64,000 bases of DNA from Shewanella sp. NFH-SH190041 (GTDB lineage Bacteria > Pseudomonadota > Gammaproteobacteria > Enterobacterales > Shewanellaceae). The stretch is taken from positions 2,728,001 through 2,792,000 of the forward strand of contig NZ_AP026070.1 of NCBI RefSeq assembly GCF_024363255.1, in the 5' to 3' direction. The notes under the pieces are model-generated. The model did not search any database. It was given only the letters and a program-made list of their open reading frames with translations, and had not been told where the DNA came from. The translations under genes and the position numbers were made by a program. Positions 9,343-18,969 of this stretch are shown piece after piece (within the stretch, counting starts at the first letter, position 1; each line of letters opens with the position of its first letter).

Positions 9343-10242
9343 TTATGCCTTTGGTGCAGTTGCTTGATTGCCCGGTTCACAAACAATGGCGCCCTTACCT
9401 ACTCCTTCATAAGCAATGACGCGAAATTCACTCTCTGGTATTTCAGCTTGCAATTCACGGGCAATAAATTGCGCCAATAATTCGACCGTGGTGTCGTGAG
9501 GAATTAACTCACAACGTGCCTTAGGCATGGCTAACTGAAAATGTCCCTGCGGCGCAGTATAAGCAAAACCATAATGGCTATTATCATCTACCTGAGCTTG
9601 CGGAGATAAAGCCAATGTTGCTACCGAGGCTAAATCCTCTTCGCCACCTAAGTAAATATCCTGCCAACGCTCTGCCCAACGCTGCTCCAGAGCTGGTTCT
9701 GCCTGGCCATCACGGAAAATACTGATAGGGCTGCGATGGCCGTGAGCAATGCGCTGACAATTACCGTCATGTTTTTTCAACCCGTGGCTGTAGTGGTAAT
9801 AAGCCCCTTCCAGTAACTGATGGCGCAGGATCAGGCTGATATGGGCAACATTCTGTGGCAGCACATGTTGCAGAGCCTGAATCAGGAAGCGGTTAACACT
9901 TTCAAAATCAATGATATCAGTTTCAATCCGGGCAAAAGCTTGCTCTGGGCAAGCCAAATGGATAGGCCCCATCGCACTGGCAAAATCCAACATCACCTGT
10001 TCCCCCTGTTGTAACCAGCGCACAGCATCATTGGCAACAGGAACTAATAATCTGTGATCACAGACATTATCAATGGTCTGTTTGATACTGCGTTTTACCT
10101 TGGCAAAATCCAGCACCATATTCTGCTCATCGAGCCCACCATCGAGTACTACATCCACTATCCAGCTTTCCCCGACCATGCCGCGCACCGGGCACAGGTA
10201 AGAAAAGTCGATAACAGTCAGATCATTGACGAATAATTGCAT
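9343..10242 (-). CDS. Two-domain 6-carboxytetrahydropterin synthase-like (QueD/PTPS family) protein
   Basis: 299 residues, about twice the length of a QueD/PTPS subunit. The N-terminal domain keeps the fold landmarks MVLDFAKVK and CDHRLL but has lost the histidines that hold zinc (MVGES where HGHS is expected). The C-terminal domain has a full set: H153 in SHG, C162 as the candidate catalytic cysteine, H167 and H169 in HGH, then HDTTVE near 249-254. A pteridine-modifying role is likely, but whether it makes the queuosine precursor or acts on another pterin cannot be told. The ATG at 10242 has TGGAGT 5 nt upstream. It is monocistronic, with a hairpin terminator downstream. Confidence 0.75.
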   Translation of the reverse strand: MQLFVNDLTVIDFSYLCPVRGMVGESWIVDVVLDGGLDEQNMVLDFAKVKRSIKQTIDNVCDHRLLVPVANDAVRWLQQGEQVMLDFASAMGPIHLACPEQAFARIETDIIDFESVNRFLIQALQHVLPQNVAHISLILRHQLLEGAYYHYSHGLKKHDGNCQRIAHGHRSPISIFRDGQAEPALEQRWAERWQDIYLGGEEDLASVATLALSPQAQVDDNSHYGFAYTAPQGHFQLAMPKARCELIPHDTTVELLAQFIARELQAEIPESEFRVIAYEGVGKGAIVCEPGNQATAPKA

Positions 10243-10908
10243 TTTTACTCCAGTGCAGAGAAACAGTCTGCAGTTTGCTATTTCACTCCGGCTAACCCGG
10301 CGAAAGTCATTAAGTTGCGGCTATTCTAATGGATACTTGCGGCGGCTGCGAGAGAAGATCATGCCTCAACAAACCTTAAGCTGTAAGCTCAGTCTTTCAC
10401 GTTTCAGTTATCGGGATAACAATAGGTAGCGTAGTTAACACTAACCACGCTTTAATATTATTCAGGCATTAATTCAAAAACCGCATATTGTATATATATC
10501 AAACAATCCACTTACAATAATCATTTTTACAAGCCTAATAACACACTAGGTATTGCTAACAATGTGTAAAAATGCTTGTTAAGCATCCATTTATAGGTAG
10601 GTAAATTTATAATTTTCAACGTAAAAATATATTTTTGTGACATTAATCATGTTTTAATTTACCTCTGCTTAAGATAATAAATATAACTCTTTGTTATAAA
10701 AGCAATCAAAGTCGTCATTTTGATTACATCCAATCTGACACTTAAAAAATACAAAGAGCAATGTTCACCAAATAATCAAAAACATTTTGTGTGTTAATTT
10801 AAAACTAATGTCTTCTAGTTCAATTTTCCTACTTATTGTTTGCGATTCCATTATTTCTACCAAGCAATATCCATCACATTAAATTTTGCTTGTTTTATAA
10901 GGTTATTT
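10243..10908. other. AT-rich divergent intergenic region
   Basis: No gene is visible between the QueD-like gene and the chemoreceptor. The stretch is strongly AT-rich, especially 10440-10840, and must hold promoters for both. A half-conserved CRP-like site (TGTGA then 6 nt then TCATG, near 10636) is too degenerate to call. A frame entering the chemoreceptor from a TTG at 10840 is not the likely start. Confidence 0.45.
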
Positions 10909-12561
10909 ATGCGTTTCAGACATTTGTCCATCAGCAAAAAACTGGCGATAATATTTTCGATATGTGGCATAGCGTTAGTCTTTCTTGGCCTCTCCTCTCT
11001 TTTCTTATTTAATAGAATGAATGACACGCTACAGGAAATTACAACTAAAAATATTCCTATAACGGATACTATCAGTCAGATCCGTTATGATATTACTGAT
11101 TTCAGGCGTTATCAGTTAGGATATTTATTATCTGAAAATGATGACAAACTAAAAAATGAATACACAGAATCTCTTCAAATAGACAGAGAGAGATTAAATT
11201 CAAGACTCGAAAGTTACAAATCTCTGGTAGTAGACCAAAATGAACTACAAGTTATCAACAGGATAGCTCAAGGTTGGCAGCAATATGCCCACACACATGA
11301 TAATATAATGTTGTTATTAGCGAATGGAGAAACAAATCAAGCTAAAAATATTCTCTTAAATGATAGCTATGAAAAATTCAGAGATATTTTGCTCGATGTT
11401 GAAAGTCTGGTAAAAATTTCCCGTAAATTTAATGCACAAAACCGTGACCTTGCAGAAAATAGTTATTTTTCAGCTAAAGTAAGCATCATAGTAATTACTA
11501 TTTTAGATATATTGTTCCTCATCGTATTTTCTACATTATTAACACGTCAAATCTGTCATCCGCTAAAGATGCTGGTTGAACAAGCAATGGCCATTGCAAA
11601 AGGTAATCTGGGGCGAGGAGTGCTATGCGAATGGATAGAACAAGACCGTATCAATCATGATGAAACAGGCCAATTAGCTGTCGCTATTCGGGACATGAAA
11701 GATAGCCTCAATGCGTTAGTTACAGATATTACCACTTCAGTGGGCCAGTTAAGTACTGCGGCTAAAGACATGAGTACTATCTCAGAGCAATCAGCCGATG
11801 GAATGTCTCAACAGTTGAATGAAATCAATCAAGTTGCAACAGCAATGAATCAAATGCAATCAACATTGCAAGAAGTTGCCAGTAATACCACGGCAGCTGC
11901 CGAAGCTGCAAACCATGCTTTATCCGCATCAAAAGAGGGAACTGACATTGTCCAAAATACTGTGCTGAGTATTGATGGCGTTGCGAAACAATTAACCTCA
12001 GCATCTGACGTGGTACAACAATTAGAGCAAGACAGTAAAAATATCAGTATCGTACTGGATGTTATCCGAGGAATTGCAGAGCAAACCAATCTGTTAGCCT
12101 TAAATGCCGCTATTGAAGCTGCGCGGGCGGGTGAACAAGGACGGGGATTTGCTGTTGTCGCAGATGAAGTGCGAACATTAGCTCAACGCACCCAAAAATC
12201 GACTGAAGAAATTAGCCATACCATTGAAATGCTACAAAACCGCACTGCGCAAGCGGATCAAGCCATGCAATTAAGTCAAGAGCAAATGAAAAGCTCACTA
12301 ACGTTAGCTGAAGATGCCGGAAAAAGTATTCTCAGCATTAATCATGCCGTGAATATTATTACCGATATGAATAATCAAATTGCTAGCGCGACAGAAGAGC
12401 AAAACGTTGTCGCCAATGAGCTCAACCGAAACATCACTATTATTCAATCTTATGCAGATGATAATACACAGGGAACCCAGAAAACAGCATCGACTTGCCA
12501 AGACTTAAATAGATTGGCAACTGATTTAATCGGTTCAATTAGAAGTTTTGATTTGATTTAA
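10909..12561 (+). CDS. Methyl-accepting chemotaxis protein
   Basis: 550 residues from the ATG at 10909, chosen because AAGG lies 7 nt upstream and the protein then begins with the usual short cytoplasmic tip [12 protein letters not shown] before the first membrane helix. The periplasmic part between the two membrane helices (about 12-34 and 188-210) is a four-helix-bundle type sensor. A HAMP segment ([14 protein letters not shown]) and the signalling domain follow. The hairpin tip is textbook: [20 protein letters not shown] then [14 protein letters not shown], which contacts CheW and CheA. No C-terminal CheR/CheB tether pentapeptide is present. The ligand is unknown. Monocistronic. Confidence 0.95.
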   Translation: MRFRHLSISKKLAIIFSICGIALVFLGLSSLFLFNRMNDTLQEITTKNIPITDTISQIRYDITDFRRYQLGYLLSENDDKLKNEYTESLQIDRERLNSRLESYKSLVVDQNELQVINRIAQGWQQYAHTHDNIMLLLANGETNQAKNILLNDSYEKFRDILLDVESLVKISRKFNAQNRDLAENSYFSAKVSIIVITILDILFLIVFSTLLTRQICHPLKMLVEQAMAIAKGNLGRGVLCEWIEQDRINHDETGQLAVAIRDMKDSLNALVTDITTSVGQLSTAAKDMSTISEQSADGMSQQLNEINQVATAMNQMQSTLQEVASNTTAAAEAANHALSASKEGTDIVQNTVLSIDGVAKQLTSASDVVQQLEQDSKNISIVLDVIRGIAEQTNLLALNAAIEAARAGEQGRGFAVVADEVRTLAQRTQKSTEEISHTIEMLQNRTAQADQAMQLSQEQMKSSLTLAEDAGKSILSINHAVNIITDMNNQIASATEEQNVVANELNRNITIIQSYADDNTQGTQKTASTCQDLNRLATDLIGSIRSFDLI

Positions 12562-12585
12562 ATAAAACGTTATAACCGCATATTA

Positions 12586-12610
12586 ATCAAGGCGGTTAAA
12601 CCGCCTTGAT
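12586..12610 (+). terminator. Hairpin after the chemoreceptor gene
   Basis: ATCAAGGCGGT and ACCGCCTTGAT form a perfect 11-bp stem around TAA. No T-run follows on the + strand, so termination may be weak. Confidence 0.5.
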
Positions 12611-12707
12611 CGCCCCTAATATGTCCTGATATAAAATGCAGCATTAACAAAATGGATAGTACTATCTACTTCAACTAAACACTATCTGAGCTAGTCAAAA
12701 CTCTTGC

Positions 12708-13741
12708 TATTAAGTGTGTGATTCATAGAGATCGTTTCAATCTTCTCAGCTCCAATTCAAGCCTGTAGTTTTGTTCTTGAAGGGGTTCTTTTGCTGGTTC
12801 ATAAAGCTCCTGAACCTCTTCAGAATAAGGCGTTTGCTCAGCCATTTCGAAGTATCGCTCCATGGGTGTTTTCCCATGGTGTGCGCTATGAGGCCTCTCC
12901 CAGTTGTAGTAATGCTGCCACTCAGCAAGCAGGTTATCTAAATCGTCTGATGCTAACTCTACCGTTGCATAAAACTCAGCTTTATCCGTTTTCTGCGAGC
13001 GCTCTACTTTGCCATTTAGGTGAGGTGAAGCAGGTTTATTTGGTCTGAATTTGATTCCATGGATCTTCAATTTCTCTTGGACTTTAAAGGCAAAGAACTC
13101 GCGGCCACGATCTGTTTGAATACGCTGAATTGGAAATGGCATTTCATCAATAACGCAATCAATGAAATCCAGTGTGTTAGCAGCAGTTCTGCGGCTATAC
13201 AGCCTTAAAACCCTATAGCGGGTGCAATCGTCAATCGAGGTGTATTGATAGAGATTCGGCCCTATCTTGCAGGTATCCATTTGTATTCTATCGCCAGGAA
13301 CTGGGCGAACATACCTGATGTAATCTGGTTTCTTACGATAGGTAACAACAGGCTTTACCTCATTCCGCGTCAAAATCTTATGAATAGTTGCAATTCCAAG
13401 AGAGAGCCCATGTAGGCGGCCAAGTTCACTTTGAATACGCCTAGCTCCAAGGTTTCGAGAGCATCGCAAAGATAAAATTAACTGCTCTTCTGTCTCACCA
13501 ACCTTGGTTGAAGGTGAACTCTTAGGACGTCTGCTTTGACTGACCAGACCATCTACACTGTCTTTCTGATAACGCTGCCACCATTTTCTTAAGGTAGGTC
13601 TGGATATGCCACAACGACGACAGACCAAGCCCGCATCACGGGTCTCTTCGTATAGCTTAATCCACTGTAAACGCTGTTGTATTTCTCTGTTCATAGACAC
13701 TCATTATATTGAAATGATGTCTATGAATCACACATATTAAG
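12708..13741. mobile_element. IS481-family insertion sequence with 7-bp target duplication
   Basis: The element spans 12715-13734 (1020 bp). Its ends are perfect 15-bp inverted repeats: TGTGTGATTCATAGA (12715-12729) and its complement at 13720-13734. It is flanked by the direct repeat TATTAAG (12708-12714 and 13735-13741). Intact ends, intact duplication and a full transposase frame point to recent insertion. It sits between the chemoreceptor gene and the terminator of the two-partner exoprotein. Confidence 0.92.
12723..13694 (-). CDS. IS481-family transposase
   Basis: About 323 residues from the ATG at 13694 (a GTG two codons upstream is also possible). The N-terminal helix-turn-helix (CRRCGISRPTLRKWWQRY) is followed by an rve-type integrase core with a DDE triad: D in RIQMDTCKIG, D in RIQTDRGREF and E in HLNGKVERSQ. 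This is the usual single-frame IS481 layout and length. The frame is intact and reaches nearly to both element ends, so the element is probably active. Confidence 0.93.
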   Translation of the reverse strand: MNREIQQRLQWIKLYEETRDAGLVCRRCGISRPTLRKWWQRYQKDSVDGLVSQSRRPKSSPSTKVGETEEQLILSLRCSRNLGARRIQSELGRLHGLSLGIATIHKILTRNEVKPVVTYRKKPDYIRYVRPVPGDRIQMDTCKIGPNLYQYTSIDDCTRYRVLRLYSRRTAANTLDFIDCVIDEMPFPIQRIQTDRGREFFAFKVQEKLKIHGIKFRPNKPASPHLNGKVERSQKTDKAEFYATVELASDDLDNLLAEWQHYYNWERPHSAHHGKTPMERYFEMAEQTPYSEEVQELYEPAKEPLQEQNYRLELELRRLKRSL

Positions 13742-13753
13742 CGTAATAAAAAA

Positions 13754-13773
13754 ATCCCGCCGAAAGGCGGGAT
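13754..13773. terminator. Terminator of the two-partner exoprotein gene
   Basis: ATCCCGCC, loop GAAA, GGCGGGAT: a perfect 8-bp stem with T-runs on both sides (AAAAAAA before and TTTTT after), so it can work in both directions. It lies about 45 bp past the exoprotein stop and was left intact by the IS481 insertion 12 bp further on. Confidence 0.85.
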
Positions 13774-13816
13774 TTTTACAGTGACATTTACTCAGTCATC
13801 TTAATATCACAATATA

Positions 13817-16800
13817 TTATTTACCGTAAGTCACAGTTGCAACAGCAACAGGTGTCTCATGGGTATTTTGGAAGTTAGACTGATTAGCCCCCCCAAGTCC
13901 CATCACCCCTTTGGCAATATCCATCACATTGGCATTGATCTTACGATGTTGATCCACGCCCTGAATATCCTGCTGTTGTACAGAAGCAGACTTAATCTGA
14001 CCGGCTTGAGCATTCACTTGTGCGCCGGTTACCTGCATAGCGCCCGCAACATTCAGATCAGCATTGCCGGCCTGAATAGCGGACGATGTAGCAACTTTAT
14101 CACTGTAAGTGCGTTCATAAGCGCCGGAAACATCAGTATCTTTGAACTTTTTAGCAAAATCCATCGCCTGATCTTTCAGACTTGGCTTAGGCTCATCAGC
14201 TTTCGCTTGAGCTCCGGCCTTTTTCGCTTCAGCCGCTTCCACTGAATTCACATTGCTGCTGATCTTCGGCACAGACAATTTACCGCTAACACTGGTGCTG
14301 TCAGTCAAATCTTTTTGTGACGCAAGGGTCAAATTACCACCGATCTGGCCAGACAACTTGTCAGCTTTAACTGTACCGCCCGCAATAGCGACATCCCCTT
14401 TCGTTTGGATGGTCAGATTATCAGCCTGAATCCCTGCCAGTGTGTGGCTACGGTTATTATGCTGACCATAGTCAAACTCCACCCCACCTTGGCCTTCGCG
14501 GCTATGATCCACACCTTTAAACGGATCATCATTTAGGGTATGGCTGCTTTCTGTGTCCACAGAGCCGGCCACATTCCAGCTATTCCCCTGCTGAGTGCTT
14601 ACACCAGCATGAATATCCACCCCACCATTGGCAGCATTGATATTGGCCTGCTGGGCTTGCAATTGACCGCCTTCAATACGGATAGCATCATTTCCCTGAC
14701 CGGCAGCGCTTAATGCCATGTTACCTTTCGCGGTTAGCTGACCACCAGTGACCGTTGTACTGCTGTCAGTGGTATGACCTAATTCCAATCCGCCACCGAT
14801 GCTGCCACCATATTCATTGGTTTTGCTGTTACGGTTTTTACCGGCATGAATATCTGCACCATAATGCTGAGATGATTCACTGTGGCTGGCAGTCGCACCA
14901 TCCAACTGCAGTTTGCCACCAGCCTGCATCGCCAAATTATCAGCTTGAACATTAACACCTTGAGCACGGATATCTGCACCGGATTGAATATGGACATTAC
15001 TACCGCTCAAGGAGCCTGTAACCGCTTCACTGTCATGGCTAGCAGAGTCTTTATAATGGCCGCCTAACTCACCGCCCATATCCCGGGTGTCACCCGTGGT
15101 TGTGACATCAAAGCCGACATTAGCGGTCACATCCATGCTGCTCTTAGCATGGGTACTGTTAGCCTGCTCCATTGCAACGCCTTGCTTGGCGGCAATGCTC
15201 ACGCTGTCAGAGCCATTAACGGCTGTTCCTTGCAGCATGGCAGTGTTCGCCGCATCAATGCTAATCTGTTTGCCTTTCAGGCTGCCTGCAGTGGCCAGGT
15301 TATCTGTGGTATTTGCCTGTTCATAGTGCACATCAGCTTTACCATGCAGTCCAACATCCACCCCGGTTTTAGTACCAACGGCACCGCTAACGGTCACATC
15401 CACTTTATTGTGGTAGGTGTCATTATGTGCGTTAGCAGCTTCATTACGGTAAGTGTCACTGTGGATCGCAACTGTGTCTTGCGCATCATAAGCAGTGGCC
15501 TGATCCCGCACCTGCCCCTTAGCATTGATCATCACATTACCGGCATGGATCTCACTGGCTGAGACAGTGCTCTGTACACCGCCATTGCTCTCATGTTGGG
15601 TATTCACCGCGGCACCAACCTGAACCTCGGTTAAGTCCAGCTTGGTTTCTTTTGCTGTATCAATTGCGCCTTTTACATCACCGTGGATCAATTTCTCGGC
15701 GCCATCGATCAGTGGGCGGGTTGTCGCACTATAATCGGCACCCAGTGTCACTTTCACACCAACAGTCGTTTTATTACCGTCTTGACGCTGCTCATGTTGA
15801 CCGGCTGTGGTTGTAACCTGCTCAGCATTAACCTGATAATCACCACCAACCTGATGGTTAACACCAGTCTGAGATAAGCTGTTTTCAGCATTAATGGTCA
15901 GATTGCCCCCGATTTGGGTACGGCTGCCTTGATCGTCAGACTTTACCATCACATCATGACTATGAGTCACGCTGCCACCGGCACTGATTTCGCCTTTATC
16001 GGCCCCACCTGTAACATCAATGCCCAACTTGACACTGTTATCTGTGGTGTCCTGATGCAGGGTATCTTTTACCGCGCCAAAACTGACGTTAGTGGCATTG
16101 ATGTTGGCATCTTTGCTCGCAGTCATACTGGAGCCATTAATCGCAACTGTCTGGCCGGCATTGATGGCAACAGTTCCGCCATTCAGGCTGGCACCTTTGT
16201 GTTCAACCTGCTGACTTTCCTGATGATGATGGGTCTGTTCAATGCCAACACCCGCGGCATATTGTTTATCACTGACTTTCTCAGCATGAGCTGTGCCGTG
16301 CAGTGAAGTGGTATCATTCACCTTATCCGTGGTGTGCTGACCTGAGGTGACAGTGATATTGCCGTTAGACTCCAGTCCCAGCTGTTGTTTGGCTGAGATA
16401 TCAGAGCCACTGATATGAATATTTTTTTCACCATTCAATACCAAATTGGTATCTGACACCACGTGGCTACCACTGACTTGATGTTCACTGGCGGCATCAT
16501 AAGCTGAATGACCGGTGATATTGAACGCACCACCACTGCGGGTATACAGGGTATCGGATGAGGTATCGGTCGCATTATCTACACTGACCTGACCTTCACG
16601 GGCCTGTACATAACCGCCCTGTTTAGCATGTAATTGGCTGCCTTTAATATTGACACCGTGATCAGCTGACACTACCAGTTTGCCATCAGCAGCAATGTCA
16701 GTCGCCACACTGTGGGTTGCATCGTGCTGTTTTTTGTCATCAGCACCACCACCAATGCCGCCCCACGCGGTATAGTGATTTTCATTTAATTGATGATTTG

Positions 16801-18406
16801 TCAGTGCGCCGGTACCAATATTCACAGTACGCTCGCCACTTATATTCAGATCGCTACCTGCATGCACCTGAGCACCGGCAGTATGAATATCACGACCCGC
16901 AGTTAAATTAACGCCTTGGGCGGCATTCAAATAAGCAGCAACATAGGTTTGCTGTTTATCATTTTGCTCTAGATGGCCACTGAGCAGAGCACTGGTCTCA
17001 TTTTTGCGCGTCATGGTATGGCTTTGCAGCGCCTGATTCACAGCGGCGCCCAGATGCACATCCTGTTTAGCATTAATGTTCATTTGGCCAGCACTGAGGT
17101 TTGCCGCTTCCAAATTCACATCTTTACTATCAGCAGAGATAGTCAGCCCTTGTTTAGCCTTAACCTCGGTTTGTACCTGACGGGTCTGCTCATTATGCTT
17201 GCTATCGTTATGGAACCAAGAATAAAACCAGCGATTATTCCGCTCAGATTCAGCATTTTTCAGTTGTTGCGCATCTAAAGTGACATTACCGCCACGCACA
17301 GTCACATCATCGCCCTGAATATCTGCCGCAGTAATATGGTTATCACCATAACCTACTAAGGTAATATTTTTACCCGCAAGTTTGGTTTGTTCTAAACGTT
17401 CAGTGTGAGTTGTTTTCTCATGATCAATCGCACCACGATAATTGTGGTAATTCTCAGGATCCTGCCACTGATTCTCGGTGGCAATAACCTTGCCATGAAT
17501 ATTCAAATCACCGCCGGCAATATTAATATCGCCACCATGAATATCTGCACCTTCAACCTGAACTTGACCTTTACCATCAACTGACAATTTATTGGCAGCG
17601 TCAATATTCCCTTTCAGGTTAATACCACTACCCATATCAGTGTTAACCAAATTAATGGTATCGGATTTCATACTGCCCAGATAATAACTGTCCAAATTCC
17701 CCACTGGATTTGGATTAGTCGCAATAATATTGCCGTTGTAGTCAACCTTATTTTGGCCTGCAATAGCTTGTATTGCTTGCCCAGCGGCAACAGGGCCACG
17801 TACATCAATACGAGGGGCAATTAAATTTAAAGCGGTATTGGTTACCAAACCTTTATTACCAACGTATAAGCCCTGTTTATTAGCCATGGTATTAAACCCA
17901 GCTAAATTGCCATCTTTCAGCATAGGGTTACCGACTACCAGTGAGTTTTTACTGGTATTGATAAAACCACAGCCATTACAGGTAATACCATTGGGGTTAG
18001 CCAATACATAATCTGCAACCATACCAAATACTTCCTGCTTACCCAGCAGCAGAGAAGGATTTCGGCTAATGACTTCATTCAAAATAATTTTAGCATTATG
18101 CCCATGCAGGTTGCTGTTAGCCCCTAAATGCCCAGCCAATTGGGAATTACCAGCCTTAAGACTGTTATTCAATACAGCACCGGGCTGATTAACATCATAA
18201 TTATTATAGGTGTTATGGGATAATCCCCGCTGATTCGGGGTGACAATATTAACGACTTGGGCACCATTGCCCGCTGTGGAAATCGTTGCCTGGTGAGCAC
18301 TGTCGCCCCCAGCTACAATGCCACCTGCATATACGGGATAAGAAAGGGCAAGGGATACCAGAACGGTAAGTTTGCCGGCCTCGGAAAGTTTGAACTTATT
18401 ACTCAT
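13817..18406 (-). CDS. Two-partner secretion exoprotein (TpsA, ShlA/FhaB-like haemagglutinin)
   Basis: 1529 residues from the ATG at 18406, which has GGAG 9 nt upstream; in-frame TTG and ATG codons just before are less well placed. A signal peptide (residues 1-27, ending PVYA) is followed by the TPS secretion domain with NPNGITCNGCG (137-147), the paired-cysteine form seen in ShlA/CdiA-type proteins. The rest is a long beta-helix rich in haemagglutinin-type repeats (GGDINIAGGDLNIHG, AAKQGV, GGQLTAKGNM). The protein ends in a short tail (VAVATVTYGK) with no VENN motif and no toxin-like C-terminal module, and no immunity gene follows. It should be secreted through the TpsB partner encoded upstream and act as adhesin or cytolysin. 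Confidence 0.88.
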   Translation of the reverse strand: MSNKFKLSEAGKLTVLVSLALSYPVYAGGIVAGGDSAHQATISTAGNGAQVVNIVTPNQRGLSHNTYNNYDVNQPGAVLNNSLKAGNSQLAGHLGANSNLHGHNAKIILNEVISRNPSLLLGKQEVFGMVADYVLANPNGITCNGCGFINTSKNSLVVGNPMLKDGNLAGFNTMANKQGLYVGNKGLVTNTALNLIAPRIDVRGPVAAGQAIQAIAGQNKVDYNGNIIATNPNPVGNLDSYYLGSMKSDTINLVNTDMGSGINLKGNIDAANKLSVDGKGQVQVEGADIHGGDINIAGGDLNIHGKVIATENQWQDPENYHNYRGAIDHEKTTHTERLEQTKLAGKNITLVGYGDNHITAADIQGDDVTVRGGNVTLDAQQLKNAESERNNRWFYSWFHNDSKHNEQTRQVQTEVKAKQGLTISADSKDVNLEAANLSAGQMNINAKQDVHLGAAVNQALQSHTMTRKNETSALLSGHLEQNDKQQTYVAAYLNAAQGVNLTAGRDIHTAGAQVHAGSDLNISGERTVNIGTGALTNHQLNENHYTAWGGIGGGADDKKQHDATHSVATDIAADGKLVVSADHGVNIKGSQLHAKQGGYVQAREGQVSVDNATDTSSDTLYTRSGGAFNITGHSAYDAASEHQVSGSHVVSDTNLVLNGEKNIHISGSDISAKQQLGLESNGNITVTSGQHTTDKVNDTTSLHGTAHAEKVSDKQYAAGVGIEQTHHHQESQQVEHKGASLNGGTVAINAGQTVAINGSSMTASKDANINATNVSFGAVKDTLHQDTTDNSVKLGIDVTGGADKGEISAGGSVTHSHDVMVKSDDQGSRTQIGGNLTINAENSLSQTGVNHQVGGDYQVNAEQVTTTAGQHEQRQDGNKTTVGVKVTLGADYSATTRPLIDGAEKLIHGDVKGAIDTAKETKLDLTEVQVGAAVNTQHESNGGVQSTVSASEIHAGNVMINAKGQVRDQATAYDAQDTVAIHSDTYRNEAANAHNDTYHNKVDVTVSGAVGTKTGVDVGLHGKADVHYEQANTTDNLATAGSLKGKQISIDAANTAMLQGTAVNGSDSVSIAAKQGVAMEQANSTHAKSSMDVTANVGFDVTTTGDTRDMGGELGGHYKDSASHDSEAVTGSLSGSNVHIQSGADIRAQGVNVQADNLAMQAGGKLQLDGATASHSESSQHYGADIHAGKNRNSKTNEYGGSIGGGLELGHTTDSSTTVTGGQLTAKGNMALSAAGQGNDAIRIEGGQLQAQQANINAANGGVDIHAGVSTQQGNSWNVAGSVDTESSHTLNDDPFKGVDHSREGQGGVEFDYGQHNNRSHTLAGIQADNLTIQTKGDVAIAGGTVKADKLSGQIGGNLTLASQKDLTDSTSVSGKLSVPKISSNVNSVEAAEAKKAGAQAKADEPKPSLKDQAMDFAKKFKDTDVSGAYERTYSDKVATSSAIQAGNADLNVAGAMQVTGAQVNAQAGQIKSASVQQQDIQGVDQHRKINANVMDIAKGVMGLGGANQSNFQNTHETPVAVATVTYGK

Positions 18407-18670
18407 AGTCATATACTCCAAAGCTGTCAGCAGTTCATATTTATTCTGACAACTTATCGCTATAAACGTATCACATTCTATATAATGGACATCCTGTGTA
18501 TAGATTCCCTATTAATGTTATATGTCAAATAATAGATGCATCATTTATTGTATGTTTAATAACGATGCGGGTGATAATGTATTTCATACCTCTTAACATA
18601 TGTAACATTAATGCCATTGTGCTACAGCTTTATATTTAGGTAAAGCTAACACAAGTGAACTTGTGAGATA

Positions 18671-18686
18671 TGTATCAAATGTATCA
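18671..18686 (-). promoter_or_regulatory. Tandem TGATACA motifs upstream of the exoprotein gene
   Basis: On the minus strand TGATACA occurs twice in tandem (TGATACATTTGATACA), about 265 bp before the tpsA start. The same heptamer forms the arms of the palindrome upstream of tpsB at 20709-20727. A shared regulator is an inference. Confidence 0.35.
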
Positions 18687-18832
18687 TATGTTTTTATTGA
18701 TATTTAAGAAATGAAAATATGCTGTCGAATAGTTTAATAATTAAGCACATTGCAAAATGTTTATAAAATATCGCCATTATGGATATTGTGCTCAAGAAAG
18801 ATAAATAAAAAACAAATCAAATTGTATAAATA

Positions 18833-18861
18833 AAAGGCGGACTATTATTGTCCGCCTTTTA
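18833..18861 (-). terminator. Terminator of the TpsB gene
   Basis: AAAAGGCGGAC and GTCCGCCTTTT form a perfect 11-bp stem around TATTATT, with TTTTATTT following on the minus strand. It separates tpsB from tpsA. Confidence 0.85.
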
Positions 18862-18969
18862 GTACTCAATGCAATTTACATAACGAAATACGTAACCCAC
18901 GAGATAAAACTAACATCCAAAATAAATTTTAAATATTATCTGTCTCGCAATAACTCATCCAGTACGCGC

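Larger units (their letters stand above)
18407..18969. other. Gap between TpsB and TpsA genes with own promoter region for tpsA
   Basis: Very AT-rich, no coding frame. It contains the tpsB terminator (18833-18861) and the TGATACA repeat pair (18671-18686). Because the tpsB terminator lies in it, tpsA is probably transcribed from its own promoter here and not as an operon with tpsB. Confidence 0.55.

Noticed and set aside
10840..10908. TTG at 10840 as start of the chemoreceptor
   Set aside because: It would place an odd hydrophobic extension before the normal first membrane helix; the ATG at 10909 has a Shine-Dalgarno and the usual N-terminus.
13859..18532. Many + strand frames opposite the exoprotein gene
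   Set aside because: Antisense shadows of a long repeat-rich gene; none has start signals or family features.
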